DNA of 64,000 nt from positions 1,736,001 to 1,800,000 of the forward strand of contig JBCAMK010000014.1 of assembly GCA_038503065.1 (NCBI GenBank), given 5' to 3'. This stretch comes from Paragyromitra xinjiangensis. Its lineage: Eukaryota > Ascomycota > Pezizomycetes > Pezizales > Discinaceae. The notes beneath the pieces were generated by a model. It worked only from the letters and a program-made list of their open reading frames with translations, searched no databases and was not told the origin of the DNA. Below are positions 22,853-33,408 of this stretch, piece by piece; the stretch's first letter is position 1, and every line of letters starts with the position of its first letter. The translations under genes and the position numbers were made by a program.

Positions 22853-24346
22853 ATGCCCGACAATTGCAATGCGACTCTAGACAATGAGAAAACCGCCGAA
22901 GCCCTACAAGCAGTCATCCAAACAACCCAAAAAATCCTCCAGGAAATGCCCACAGACCACCCCGCTCGAGGAACCATCCTAGCTAAACTCACCGAGCACC
23001 TGAATGTAAAGTACAAACGATCGGGGGCTATTGAGGACTTGCAAGAAGCTTTCCGGACATTCCGGGAAGCGGTAAAAATAAGTTTTTCTGTTGAGTCTAA
23101 TTGGTTGGTTGGATTGGGATATGAGATTTATTGTTCCCTTTTGTTCGGGAACGGGGGAAGGAGTTTCGGTGGTCTGGATGGAGATGCTACGGCGGGTCAG
23201 TTCAACCTACTATCGAGCGAATTAGTGGGATTGGCATTGTGTGGCTCGATCGTGGCCTTCGATGTTACAAAGGTTCGTAGCGACGCTATAATTATTACCG
23301 ATTCTGAGATAAAGACTGTCAATCTACCGGATCTGAAACAACCAGATCTCATAGAGAAACTCGTGTTGTTCGATATGTTATGTAGTAGTCCATGGAGTTT
23401 ACGTACGAAGGCAGATCGAAACCGCCAGTTGAGAGATATTCTATTATGGCTGTGGAACGTTGCAGTGGAGCCGGTTCTACAGGAGTTGAAATTGTTATGT
23501 GGGCAGAAAGAAAGGCTACACCGTGTATGGTGGGTTGCTAGTGGATTGATGGGACGATTACCGATTCATGCTGCAGGCAAACACTTGAAGAGATCGTCAC
23601 AAAATACATTCAGCAACGTTATATCCTCGTATACCCCCAGCCTCAAAGCTTTGACTCATCTAAAGGAGAAAGAGCCCTCGAGTCAGCTTGGGAACAAAGT
23701 TCTTGTTGTTGCAATGCCTAAAACACCCGGTCAAGACTCCCTTAACGTTGAGGAGGAAGTCGCCGCAATCACAAAAGCTATTTCAACTTCGAAATCTACA
23801 ACAATACGCGTTTTAGGCCTCCCAATCTCACAAGAGGCCGAAGGTTGCGTGACCCCCGCCTACAAACAGACAGTACTCGAAGAACTTCGAACCTGCAACA
23901 TAGCGCATTTTGCCTGCCACGGGATTTCGAGCTGGGACGACCCTTTAAATGGGGGTTTATTACTTAAACACCCAACAGACGAGACAGCCACAGAAATTCT
24001 CACAGTCCAGGATATCAGAAACGTTAATAAATTGCATGCGCGGATTGCCTACCTCTCTGCATGCTCCACCGCTGAGAATCCCCCAATGCTGCAGGACGAG
24101 GCAGTACATCTTGCAGCTGGGTTCCAGTTGATTGGGTTCCCACATGTCATTGGGACTCTGTGGAAGGCAGATGATGATGCTTCGGTGGAGGTGGCGGGGA
24201 AGTTTTATGAAATTATGTTTAAGCAGGATGGGGTTATGGAGGATCGAATGGTGGCTGTGGCGCTGCATGAAGCTGTTGGGGTGCTGAGGGAGGAAGATTG
24301 TGAGGATGTTTTGACTTGGGCGCCGTATGTACATCTTGGTGTGTAG
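22853..24346 (+). CDS. CHAT-domain (caspase-like) cysteine protease with a short TPR remnant, 497 aa
   Basis: Intronless, ATG 22853. Residues 35-75 (TDHPARGTILAKLTEHLNVK, then SGAIEDLQEAFRTF) are one TPR-like unit of the sort that is repeated many times in fungal TPR-CHAT proteins. The C-terminal CHAT domain spans about 220-497: RLPIHAAG (235-242), SSYTPSLKAL (258-267), AHFACHG (351-357) and AYLSACSTA (399-407), followed by HVIGTLWKADD. The likely catalytic pair is His356 and Cys404, both present. CHAT proteases are peptidases of the caspase/separase clan. In several fungi CHAT or subtilisin proteases lie next to gasdermin genes and cut them, which is why the gasdermin-like gene 5.3 kb away matters. 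The protein is much shorter than typical TPR-CHAT proteins. Confidence 0.88.
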   Translation: MPDNCNATLDNEKTAEALQAVIQTTQKILQEMPTDHPARGTILAKLTEHLNVKYKRSGAIEDLQEAFRTFREAVKISFSVESNWLVGLGYEIYCSLLFGNGGRSFGGLDGDATAGQFNLLSSELVGLALCGSIVAFDVTKVRSDAIIITDSEIKTVNLPDLKQPDLIEKLVLFDMLCSSPWSLRTKADRNRQLRDILLWLWNVAVEPVLQELKLLCGQKERLHRVWWVASGLMGRLPIHAAGKHLKRSSQNTFSNVISSYTPSLKALTHLKEKEPSSQLGNKVLVVAMPKTPGQDSLNVEEEVAAITKAISTSKSTTIRVLGLPISQEAEGCVTPAYKQTVLEELRTCNIAHFACHGISSWDDPLNGGLLLKHPTDETATEILTVQDIRNVNKLHARIAYLSACSTAENPPMLQDEAVHLAAGFQLIGFPHVIGTLWKADDDASVEVAGKFYEIMFKQDGVMEDRMVAVALHEAVGVLREEDCEDVLTWAPYVHLGV

Positions 24347-25354
24347 GGTGGTGGGGTTTGATTATCTTGTAGTTTTGGTTGTGTTTATTGTTTTTGACTT
24401 GACCTTGTACTTTCTTCTAGGTTTTTCTTTTTGAATTCGTGATGGACTAGAGAGACTAAAGACTGTACATATCGCCCGACGATGGATTCAGTTTAAGCAC
24501 ATGTAGCTTAACGGGTAGAACCGCACTTACATAGAACACTTGAAAAAACATCCCCTCAAGTACCCCCACGATTCCCCACCTAGAGCAGGAATCACAAGTA
24601 GTCGAATGCACCTAATAAGAAATCTATCTATCAATCGCTTCACTCCCTCTCACTCACGCCAAGACCGGACAGATATCCCCTCTAACCACATTCCAACTCC
24701 GACACATCCAAATACCATAACCGACGCCCCACACAAGGCTGAAACCCCTCTAACCACAATTCACTAACATTCCCTTCAAACGGACTAACAAATACAAGGA
24801 TTGTAATATCAATTTATGGATTCGGACCGACTAGCTGTGAATAAGATTGAGACTAGAAAACGACTGTTTTCTCCCTAGTCCAGGTTGGGTCTTGGCGCGG
24901 GATACGAGTGATTGAGCATGAAACCCAAGCGGGGACAAGCGGGTTTGAATCAGCTCGATGCGTAAAAACCGTTTCCATAGACAAATACGGATGAATAAAG
25001 TCTACAGCTATCACCCTCGGCAACCTCTAAAAAGTAAAAAAAAAACCACCTCGGCTCCAACCCAACTGCTAGTACACGGCAAACCCGGAGCCAACCATGC
25101 CGTGCGGTCCGAAGAGATTATTCCCTCAGTACCCACCCGTCACGTCGAGGGAATAACACAACAGCATTGAGGTAGTTTTGAATGGGTGTCGGTCTGACCG
25201 TTGAGATCTTGGCCAATAACGGTATCCCATCTCATCGGAAGGAGAGAGGGAAAAAAAATTAAATTATGGTAGATTTGGGGATTTGCTTTTCGGCGTTATT
25301 CCCGCACCGGGGGGGTTTACTACGGGCGGAGATTTCGTTCTCCACAGAGGCCGA

Positions 25355-25367
25355 TAGGGTTAGGGTT
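25355..25367. repeat. Telomere-like motif
   Basis: TAGGGTTAGGGTT in the intergenic region upstream of the small membrane-protein gene. A second motif, CCCTAACCCTA, follows at 25889-25899. Confidence 0.8.
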
Positions 25368-26056
25368 GGCGGGTTCCGCGGGAGCCGGGAACCGGAGGCG
25401 AATTCCGAGGATTTGGATTCATGTCTACGGGGGAGGGAAAGAATTGAGGATGGAGATGGGAATGGAGATGGGAATGGTGATGGGAATGGATATGGAGTTC
25501 TAGTGTGTTTATTCTTTGCTGGTACGGGATTACTTCTGTACTCTGCTTCTCGCCAAGACCTTCCCAAAAGCTTAGCCATGCATGCATCGACGCCATATCC
25601 GCGCGGTAGGAGTGACCTCATTCCGGAAGGGTCGGCAGAGGGGGGAGTGGAGAGTTGGTGATAGGAGGGGGAGAGGAGTGACAGAGGGAGTGACAGGAGA
25701 GAAGAGAAGAGGAGAGGAGAGGAGGATAAGAGGGAAAGGGTATAGAGGGTATGCAGAGGGTACAGAATATACGGAGGAGAGGGTATAGAGAGGGTATAGA
25801 ACATACAGGAGAGGATAACACAACACAACACCTACAGACCCACTCCTCTCCCCTCCCACTCCCCTCCCACTCCCACTCCACCCACCCACCCTAACCCTAC
25901 CCACTGAGCGGATATTATCAATGGTCGAGTAACCCCGTAACCTATCGAGAGCCATTTTGCAGCCAACCAGAGGATCCCCGTCTAATGCGGCACCCCGAGT
26001 GAACCGGGCAAAGTGCAAAATCCCTCATGGTGGATGGGTGGGGGTTGTTATGACCT

Positions 26057-26121
26057 GAGCTTCATCTTCTCTTCTTCTCTCTCTCCTCCTCTTCTTCTTC
26101 TCTCTCCTCTCCCTCCTCTAC
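26057..26121 (+). promoter_or_regulatory. CT-rich promoter tract of the small membrane-protein gene
   Basis: A nearly pure pyrimidine run of about 65 bp (CTTCTCTTCTTCTCTCTCTC and onward) lies about 150 bp upstream of a strong 5' UTR splice donor. Pyrimidine tracts just before transcription starts are common at well-expressed fungal genes. Confidence 0.5.
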
Positions 26122-26548
26122 TCGCTACTCTGCTCGCTATCTACTCGGTCCCATCATCACCCTCAGTGTTGCCTCTATCGCGTGCCCCATTTACTTGTTG
26201 CATTCGATTCCGTGAGTAAACGTTAAGCGAGGTGTGTATTGTCTTGTGTTTGTGTTCTGTTTTGCGTTTCTGTCCATCCTTTGTCTGCTATCTTGTCATC
26301 TCTGCATTGTCATCCGCAGTAATCCTTTTCCTCCTCCTCCTCTCAATTGATGCACATTCCCTCCCAATTCTCCCTCTAAACCTCTCGCTAACCCTCCCAC
26401 AGTAACCCTCAAAATCTAGAAAGGTATTAACCAACCCCATCACCGATACCGTATTTGCTTTTTCCACCCCCGCTCTGGCGCCACCCCGTCCAATCTCTTC
26501 CCCTCACGTGCCACTAACACTCCCCAGTCACAACAAAGAACCGCCAAA

Positions 26549-26755
26549 ATGCCTGCCCTCAATCTCGCCTCCGCTCACTACGCTCTCGTCAAGCGCTCCT
26601 CCAACAACTGGCCCTCCAAGAACCGTGGTGTTATGGTCGTCTTCTGCATCATCGGCACCCTCGCCCTCCTCGTCATCGCTCTGGTCCTGCACAGGAAGAT
26701 GGTCGCGTCCAGACAGAGGAGGGAGAAGGAGGAGTTCCAGCAGGGTGCGAAATAG
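26549..26755 (+). CDS. Conserved small single-pass membrane protein, 68 aa
   Basis: The ATG lies in a good context (CCGCCAAAATGCC). The sequence opens MPALNLASAHYALVKR, then one transmembrane helix at about residues 28-47 (GVMVVFCIIGTLALLVIALV), followed by HRKMVASRQRREKEEFQQ, a basic cytosolic-type tail. Small proteins of this design are widespread in Pezizomycotina and uncharacterised. The 5' UTR appears spliced: donor GTGAGT at 26212 with acceptor CCCACAG ending 26402, and probably a second intron, GTATTA near 26422 to CCCCAG near 26526. Codon use is strongly biased to C-ending codons, unlike most genes here, which suggests high expression. Confidence 0.85.
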   Translation: MPALNLASAHYALVKRSSNNWPSKNRGVMVVFCIIGTLALLVIALVLHRKMVASRQRREKEEFQQGAK

Positions 26756-28050
26756 ATGGACGAAAGTAATCAGTGAACTAGTTGCTGAACACTCGGTGGG
26801 ATTTGTATGATCGAATGTTTTGCACGACGGATAGACCTAATGAGGAGGCCGTGGGAGATATCAACCGATGAATATTGTTATCCGGGCAATAATTGAATCT
26901 GTGCTCCTGGAATTTCGTTTGTTTTCGCTACTGTACAATTAGTTTTTGCGTCTTGTCTTTAGGGGTGATTTGTATTATCTGATTGAATGTCATTGGATGT
27001 TTTGAGATGAAGTTGGATTTGAGACGCGTTCCGTCCTTGGTGTCTTGGTGTTTGTCTTGGTGCCCGCTAATTGCAATTCGGTAGGATAACACGAGCCAAG
27101 TCGATACACGAGATCGTGCAGCGTCTTGGCTGTTTGTGAGGTTCGTGTGTTTTCGCTTGATAGGGTTAGGGTTGTGGGTTGGTTTGTTTTTCGCGACGGT
27201 TGTGTTTGGTGGGTTACTTCTGAACGAACCTGAGTTTGGGGTTAGGTGTGTCGGTCTTGTTTGTGGTTTGGCTGAGCTTCTGTTTGGTGTGGCAGAGTGG
27301 GAGAGGGTATGATGGGTGATTGATAGGTTTGTAACGGTCTAAATTGAAAATAGGTGTTATGGATTCATACCGCTTCACTCGTTGTGGTTTGGGTGGATTG
27401 TAGGAGTGGTGTAGGGCTCGTTTGAGACGGGTTTGGTGGTTTCTGGTGCAGTGAGAGGTTGTTTTGGGTTTACATGGGCTGGGTGAGAGGTGAGAGGAAG
27501 TAGGTATAACGTGGGTTCTGACAGCTTAAGTTTGGGTAGTGGGCTTTGTGATCTATTTTTCGTTCAGTGCGCATAGAGCTAGATGCGTACTATCCAACCA
27601 GTCTTTCTCACTATAATCAAAACCCATAGCCCCCAATAATCAACCAGTCTACGATACACGCTAGATACTCTTAATCATCCCATACTTGTCCTGTTCTCCG
27701 TCCTGCGTCCTGTTCTTTCATTGCTTCTAAGGCTACTATCGGATAGTACGCAGCTTTGAACGTATGGTGTTTGCTTCGGTTTGGAGTTGCGAGGGCACTT
27801 TGTCGTTTTTGTGGGTGCGGTTGGTTTGTTTAGTTATTGATGTAGGTGTCGGTATCGTATCTTGTTAATAGTGCTGGAGGGTAGGGTTGGGTGTTGCTTG
27901 GAGGTGGGATTGGGCTGGTGGGCTTGTATGGTTTGGTGGGTTTCGGGACGGGTTGTGGTGGTTCATGTTTTGTGTGGCAGCTGGGGGAGAAGGGGTGGTC
28001 GTTCGTGGTCTTGTTCCGGTATTGAAGATTCTTTGTGAGTGTAAGTGTGA
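26756..28050. other. Intergenic, G/T-rich
   Basis: No supported gene. It contains a telomere-like motif at 27161-27173. The + strand is unusually G/T-rich from 27000 to 28050, and this skew creates long but empty ORFs. Confidence 0.5.
27161..27173. repeat. Telomere-like motif
   Basis: TAGGGTTAGGGTT in G/T-rich intergenic sequence. Confidence 0.8.
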
Positions 28051-28780
28051 GAGTGAGTACGGCGGACTACCGGCGTAGAACTGCAAAAACATCGCTTATG
28101 GAAAATGGAAAACGGTATTATAGTAAGCCTAGCTTAATAAAAAAACACTTTACAATAATTAATACATGTAGGACATGAATATGGTTGGTTACTTATATAC
28201 AAGCCGAAATTTTGCGATCTCTTCTCCACCTCTGGATTAGAATCTGCTAGAACACGAGGCAAAATTATCACTAGATTTTATTTGTTAAAATCAGAACTGC
28301 CAGAAGCACATTAAACCTCTGAACATATACTTGGGGTAAGGGTGTGGAGATCTAGATGGAACGCCAGGATTTTCCGTTCTGTGAGGTTACCTTCGAAATA
28401 ATAGTACAAGACTCGGACTTGTACTATTTTCATACCTCTAACCCTAGTATATCTGGCTCTCATCTCTAGTCTCTTGTGTTATATATCTATACATGATGTA
28501 CTGTTGTAATTTTTTGTATTTGTGGTGTTTTCTATTTTCCATTTTCCATAAGCGATGATCTCACAACTTTGCACTAACAATTAACTCCATTACCCAATAG
28601 TACACCAAGTTTGAGTCCCCTAATAACACAGTAATAGTGGCATGTGAGTTATATAGAAAGCTGATGCAACTAAGCTACAACCTCATATTCATAGGTGTCA
28701 AACTCACTCAAACCAATTTCTATTTTCTTAGTCGATGTTTTTGCGGTTCCGCGCCGGGTAGTCCGTCGTAGAGTGAGTAT
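28051..28780. mobile_element. Composite inverted-repeat element (~730 bp)
   Basis: Outer arms: 28051-28098 (ACGGCGGACTACCGGCGTAG, then CTGCAAAAACATCG) pairs with 28730-28780 (TCGATGTTTTTGCGGTTCC, then CCGGGTAGTCCGTCGT). Inner arms: CATCGCTTATGGAAAATGGA at 28090 onward pairs with TCCATTTTCCATAAGCGATG ending 28557. A degenerate copy of the inner arm sits at 28710-28735. This looks like a DNA element with a partial internal duplication, or one element inserted in another. A perfect 11-bp stem (AATAGTACAAG / CTTGTACTATT) lies at about 28400-28428. No ORF. Confidence 0.65.
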
Positions 28781-28982
28781 CTATGATCCGAGTGTATCAT
28801 ATTGCAGGTTATCGAAACAATCGAGTGAGCACCGTACGCTTCATACCCACAATACAAGTCTCTGAAGCAGAGAATACAGTCCTCAGATCACCTCTATCCA
28901 CCCAATCACGATAAAAGATAGCAGTGCGATCTATAATCAGTGCTATTACCAGAATATAACCCCTTCTAAGTACTACCTAACG

Positions 28983-29100
28983 TGTTCGGTCATAGAACGA
29001 TGAGAATGAGCCATCCCGTCCGCTCTGGCATATCCAAGCATCGTATCGCCTGGTTAGTACTGCAGTGGGTGACCATGTGGGAATCCCAGGTACTGAACTC
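28983..29100 (+). rRNA. 5S ribosomal RNA gene
   Basis: The sequence contains the conserved 5S cores GTCATAG, CATCCCGTCCGCTCTG, GGTTAGTACTG, GGGTGACCA and GGGAATCCCAGGTACTG. The ends pair: GTTCGGT at the 5' end with ACTGAAC at the 3' end (one G-U). The length is about 118 nt. A run of seven T follows at 29108-29114, fitting RNA polymerase III termination. Single dispersed 5S genes are normal in Pezizomycotina. A truncated relative is at 49526-49590. Confidence 0.9.
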
Positions 29101-29114
29101 TGTTGTATTTTTTT

Positions 29115-30664
29115 GACATTATTTTACCTTAAGTTCGAGTGCGGGGATGCCCGAACTGAGACATGTGTAGTTGGATCTTATTCCTATCTGGAACTTGTGG
29201 TTCCTTTGTTTTGACTATGTACACTAGCTACGTGATATATACTGCGGTATGATCACTGGTATATAGGCTGCGGCTATGACCTTGCGTTGGCATCGCATGG
29301 CTGTTGCTGAATGATCTGCTGGATGATGATCTCGCCGACCTTTACTCCACTTTATATGAGCTGTACGCCGTACGCTCTTCGTTATACGCCGAACGCCCTA
29401 CGCTGTGTGCTCTCGGACGTCTAATTGAAACGACACGAATACCGGAGCAGTGGGAGCATCTCCATGTCTCTCCATGTTTCCATGTCTTTCTATATCTCTA
29501 TATCTCTTTACAGCGGCAGATGTCTCTTTTCCTATAGATCCTTAATCAATGAGACATATAACTGTGCTATGTTCTTACTTTCTTGCTTTCTTCGGTACGT
29601 ATGGATATATGGGTATTCGGACGAGTGGGAGTGTTAAACTATTGATATTGCGTCCTAATAGTACTCAGGGCTCCGCCCCTATAGATCTTTGATAGCCAGA
29701 CGGGCTTTGGAAGACCCGGCTTTTGGGGCCTTTCTATTTGCCGAGCTCCTGTATATACAGTGCCTCTTGTATCTCGTTCGGCATCCTAAGCTCAAGTAAT
29801 ACTCGATCGTGGTCCAAAACTCCAACATTGCCTGTTGGAGATGCTTCCTAATACGGGGCTTGGCCCTTCGGAGTCGGAAATGATTGAGAGACAGGTACCC
29901 GAGCACACGGGCACCCGAGAGAGATATTTAGATAGGGACCGTATGCCCACCTAGCAAGCAAGCAATCAAGTCTTCTATTCCTCCCTACGTGCTCCCAATA
30001 TTACAACATTGCCTAGGTCTAGCGCATCGAGTGACGTTCCATGATCGACCACGTGAGGTGGGATACGTCAGCCCAAAACAGATCGGTCGGAGCCTCTTTA
30101 TGGGTTTTTCTGAGATTTATACTAAACCATCAAATACTGTTATGAAAAAGGTGGTAGATTGCGTACTAAGTTCCATCGGGCAACCCCTCAACCGCCTTAA
30201 ATTTGTTCATGATGCGTCACCTGGCTTAGGCCATCCTTGTCTGTTGCAATATTGGGGACGAACGGGATCGATTGTCTCATGATCGGCTTCTCCAAGGAGT
30301 AATTAGGCAAACGCAATTGGGGGGAATAGAAGTGGGGGTGGCAGACGCTTTCTTATGCTGTATGTGATTTTGAATTAACAGCCTATGTTTATGGGGCGTC
30401 AAACGTTTCAAAACCCTGGTTTCTCACTGGTGGCGAATTGAGATACCGATGTGCTAGTACTTGAATTGGCCACCAGTGGCGAATTGAAACCATACACTAT
30501 AGTACAAGGGGAAAAAGAGCAAGAGCATTATAGGAAAAAGAAGAAGAGGAAATACGGAGGGAAGAAAAAAAGAGGAAAAAAGAACAGAGCAAGAGCGCTG
30601 ATGAAAATATAACAAAGGGGAGAAAAGTAGGTAACAGGATAGGAATAAAAATTCCGTATACCAC
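29115..30664. other. Intergenic, nothing supported apart from small inverted repeats
   Basis: A 10-bp inverted repeat, CACTGGTGGC/GCCACCAGTG, occurs at about 30425-30474, with GGCGAATTGA also directly repeated. A C/T-rich minus-strand tract at 30500-30620 creates a hydrophobic-looking but low-complexity ORF tail. Confidence 0.45.
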
Positions 30665-31699
30665 ATGTAGCCAACTGCTAGATAGACCTCTTTAGGAGTG
30701 AGGCCCTCATCTTTTCCGAGCAGTTCTCCCAGCAGTGCTGCCGACACCGTAGCCACCGTGACTCCGGCCCCCATAGACGCACTAGCGCGCTCGTCCTCTT
30801 TGCAAATCCGGACCGTCAGATACCCTAAGGCGAAATAGTATGTGACGACAACGACGGAGAGGACCCCAAGTTTCCAGGTGTTCTCATCCATTGGGTGTAC
30901 CTTATATATGTTCTGACCTGTTTTCCATTATGGCCCGTTTGCAAACCGGTTGGCCTATTTACAGATTGGATCACTTTGAACATCGGCTGGCCGATATTCA
31001 AAATTTCACCAAGGTAAAATTCTCTTCTCCCCCAGTCACCGCCTCCCAGGTCTTATAATTACAGCTGCACTTTGCTATACATACCAAATCCCTCGCTGAA
31101 ATTAATGGATTCGGCCATGCCCTTTTTTTCTTCCCCCACAGCGCAACCCACAGACACTGAATTTGCTGTGGCAAATAATTTGCTATTGAGGTTCAGTACA
31201 GCAAGATACGACTGTATGTACGGCTTGAGGCTAGGCTGATACCTGTGTTACTTGTGTGTTGAAGGAGTTCCCAAGCTCGCTTACAGATAGTGTATTCTTT
31301 GAATATCGGCCATCTCTTAGCTTCACTTTGTAGATGGGCCAGCCGATGTTCAAGGTGATCCTATTTGTAAATAGGCCAACCGGTTTATAAAGCGGCTTGG
31401 CCAGTTTGTAAACCGGCGTTTATGACAAACGGGTCAGAACATATACCCCCCGGTTTGCCTCAAAGTAGTACAATGGGGTTTGATTTCCCCGTTAGCTAAA
31501 GAATCTCAATACATCAGCACCTAGATTCCAGTATCTTATCCGGATAGTTAAGTGAGAATTTGCTTACATTCATTAGGGGGAGCAGAGATACTACCCGCAT
31601 CTGGCTGTTCCTTTCGGCGATTCTGTCATAGGAAACTATCATAACCGGAACCAGATAACCGTTAAGGATGACGGCAAGTGTACTGGCGTCTATCTTCAT
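30665..31699 (-). CDS. Putative multi-pass membrane protein whose intron holds a transposon (partial model)
   Basis: The exon at 31699-31568 (ATG 31699; DASTLAVILNGYLVPVMIV, then AERNSQMRVVSLLPLMN) ends at donor GTAAGC. The next exon starts at 30900 after TATATAAG and reads VHPMDENTWKLGVLSVVVV, then YYFALGYLTVR, later GVTVATVSAALLGELLG. Both junctions are phase 0. The 667-bp intron consists mainly of the inverted-repeat element 30907-31443. At least three hydrophobic helices are visible. A further donor (GTATACGG) near 30664 suggests another exon that I cannot place, and exons upstream of 31699 are possible. I do not recognise the family. Confidence 0.4.
30907..31443. mobile_element. Inverted-repeat transposon remnant (~537 bp) inside an intron
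   Basis: The left end TATGTTCTGACC matches the reverse complement of the right end TATGTTCTGACC. Similarity continues inwards with gaps for over 100 bp: AAACCGGTTGGCCTATTTAC, then GATCAC[T/C]TTGAACATCG, then GCTGGCC and GGCCGATATTC, on both arms. TA lies at each side. There is no transposase ORF. The MITE 31062-31214 is inserted in it. The left end abuts the splice acceptor of the next exon (ending 30901). Confidence 0.8.
31062..31214. mobile_element. Diverged pogo-type MITE copy nested in the larger element
   Basis: The ends read CAGCTGCACTTTGCTATAC and, on the reverse complement, CAGTCGTATCTTGCTGTAC. Internal matches to the MITE at 6563-6751 include ATGGATTCGGCCA.GCC followed by a T run, CACAGCGC and TGAATTTGCT. 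It is flanked by TA (31060-31061 and 31215-31216) and is more decayed than the first copy. Confidence 0.8.
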
Positions 31700-31912
31700 G
31701 ACTTCTGGAGCTGTTATGCATGTCAACAGGGCTTAACTGATGAAATGAGCTGGATTGCTGCTTACGTTACTACGGTTGGGAAAGCAAAGTATGCCTGCGT
31801 GAAACTATCGAAAGACCCTGAGAGCATGCGGGGGCACGAGTGGTACTTCAGAGAGAGTGAGATGTGACTTTTTGGGAGAGATGTGATGAGTTGGAGTTCG
31901 TTTGAGGTGGAA

Positions 31913-32036
31913 GGGATGCAAAGGGAAGGAGCGAAGATGTTGATGGATGTGGGGAGGGATGCAGAGGGAAGGATCGAAGATGTTGATGGATGTGGGGGGG
32001 GATGCAAAGGGAAGGAGCGAAGATGTTGATAGATGT
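31913..32036 (+). repeat. Minisatellite, 43-bp period, ~3 copies
   Basis: Units start at 31913, 31956 and 31999, each beginning GGGATGCAAAGGGAAGGA (the second has GGGATGCAGAGGGAAGGA) and containing GAAGATGTTGATGGATGTGG. The array lies upstream (on the minus strand) of the putative membrane-protein gene. Confidence 0.85.
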
Positions 32037-33408
32037 TCTAGGTTATGTCAGGTGAGGGACAGGCACGTGGCACTTGCGTTGCTTTCGAACATGCAGGAAC
32101 ATGAACGTTCTGAGAAATACTGGGTATTCAGCGGGAAGAGAACAATATCAAAGGAACAATCTCGATCCTGCTCGTGTGATTGATCTAACCAATACTACAT
32201 GTACTTAGTGGTCACCCTCCAACTAACATAGACGGGAAACCTAATCCAGTATTATGATTATGGACTTCAAGACACTTTGTAGAGTGCTGCCACAAAGTAG
32301 TGGCCATTGGCGTAGCGGCATGAGGTTCTGGTTGCGAGCCTTTTCATCAAGTGCTGAGAAAAGTTCAAAGCTCAAAGTTATACGACCTCGTACTAGGCGG
32401 AAGCTACATCTAGGCCTACTGAGGCCTACTGCTGGATAATGAACTAGGCCGGGTTGTCTCGAGCGTTACGATGACGTTGTACGCCGAAGATGTGAGAATC
32501 TCCAATTTGAGATGGAGAGAGAAACTGAAGATCAGAAAAATGTTAGCAAAGGTTCCTTTGTAGGATATTTCGGTGGGATTCGTAAAGATTTGTAATTTTT
32601 GATTTTTGGAACCCTCTCGTTCTCAAAACTAAAAGGCTGAAGTTAAAATTCGGCAAAAGCATTGTTCCTGGAACAATGTATATCAAGAGTTATTCCATAA
32701 ATCCCAGACAGACATGTAAATGCACCGGAAAGCAGGGTCCTTCATGAAAGCCTATATAATAAATGCACTAATGCAAATGTAAATAAGGAAAAGGTAAGAA
32801 ATCCTGCAGCGGTGTAAGAAATGGCCCAGCCAAATAGCACAAAATCTGATCTCTGTTCCTCAAATTTCGACTGGTATTCTGTCATCACGTGCACCCGAAC
32901 CAATAAGTTTACATGTAACGTTTCCGGTTCCCCTTCTAAATTTCTGTGAGCTCTGACTTTGAATGTGTCCGGAAATTCTTGTTTATCCTTCTAAATGAAG
33001 TTTGGCGTTACCATATATATACTAAAGAAAGCAGATTGATGGGGTGACTTGTTTAGTTTTGCTGATTTGCGATACTGTAATCAGAAAGTTTTCCGTCCTG
33101 ATTCTTGCAGTCATGCTTTGATAATCAGGGTCTGAGACTCGTGTCTTTCAGAGACTATGTATCTTTCTGGGGCGTTTTTTCTTTCTGGAGTTCTCAAGTC
33201 TTTGGAGGGAGAAAGATATCATCGTTCTCGCATGCGCAGATGCCAGATAATATGTGTGCTGTAGATACCCGACTATAACTGACAGAATTAAGTTATCTAT
33301 TACCTATTGGACAGTCATTTCTTTCTCTAATCCACTGTTCTTTATATAGCTTGGCGCACGCTCTTGAAGGAAATATACTGCTTGGAACTGCGGCAAGAAG
33401 TGCCGCGA
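32037..33408. other. Intergenic, nothing supported
   Basis: AT-rich. A 61-aa frame at 32254-32439 has no recognisable feature. Confidence 0.5.

Larger units (their letters stand above)
24347..26211. other. Intergenic with simple repeats and hairpin
   Basis: Contains a perfect 10-bp stem hairpin (TTATTCCCTC at 25118-25127 with GAGGGAATAA at 25147-25156), telomere-like motifs at 25355-25367 and 25889-25900, a GGAGATGGGAAT-type microsatellite at about 25449-25494, and a long purine-rich G/A tract at about 25650-25790. ORFs crossing this low-complexity DNA are not believable genes. Confidence 0.55.

Noticed and set aside
25266..26018. Several overlapping ORFs of 70-190 aa on both strands
   Set aside because: They are read through purine/pyrimidine-rich low-complexity DNA and telomere-like motifs, with no domain or conserved start. 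They are chance frames.
27865..28092. 75-aa minus-strand ORF and its plus-strand partner
   Set aside because: It overlaps the arm of the inverted-repeat element and a G/T-skewed stretch. Not a gene.
29989..30282. 97-aa plus-strand ORF
   Set aside because: No domain, start context or splice support, and a composition typical of intergenic frames.
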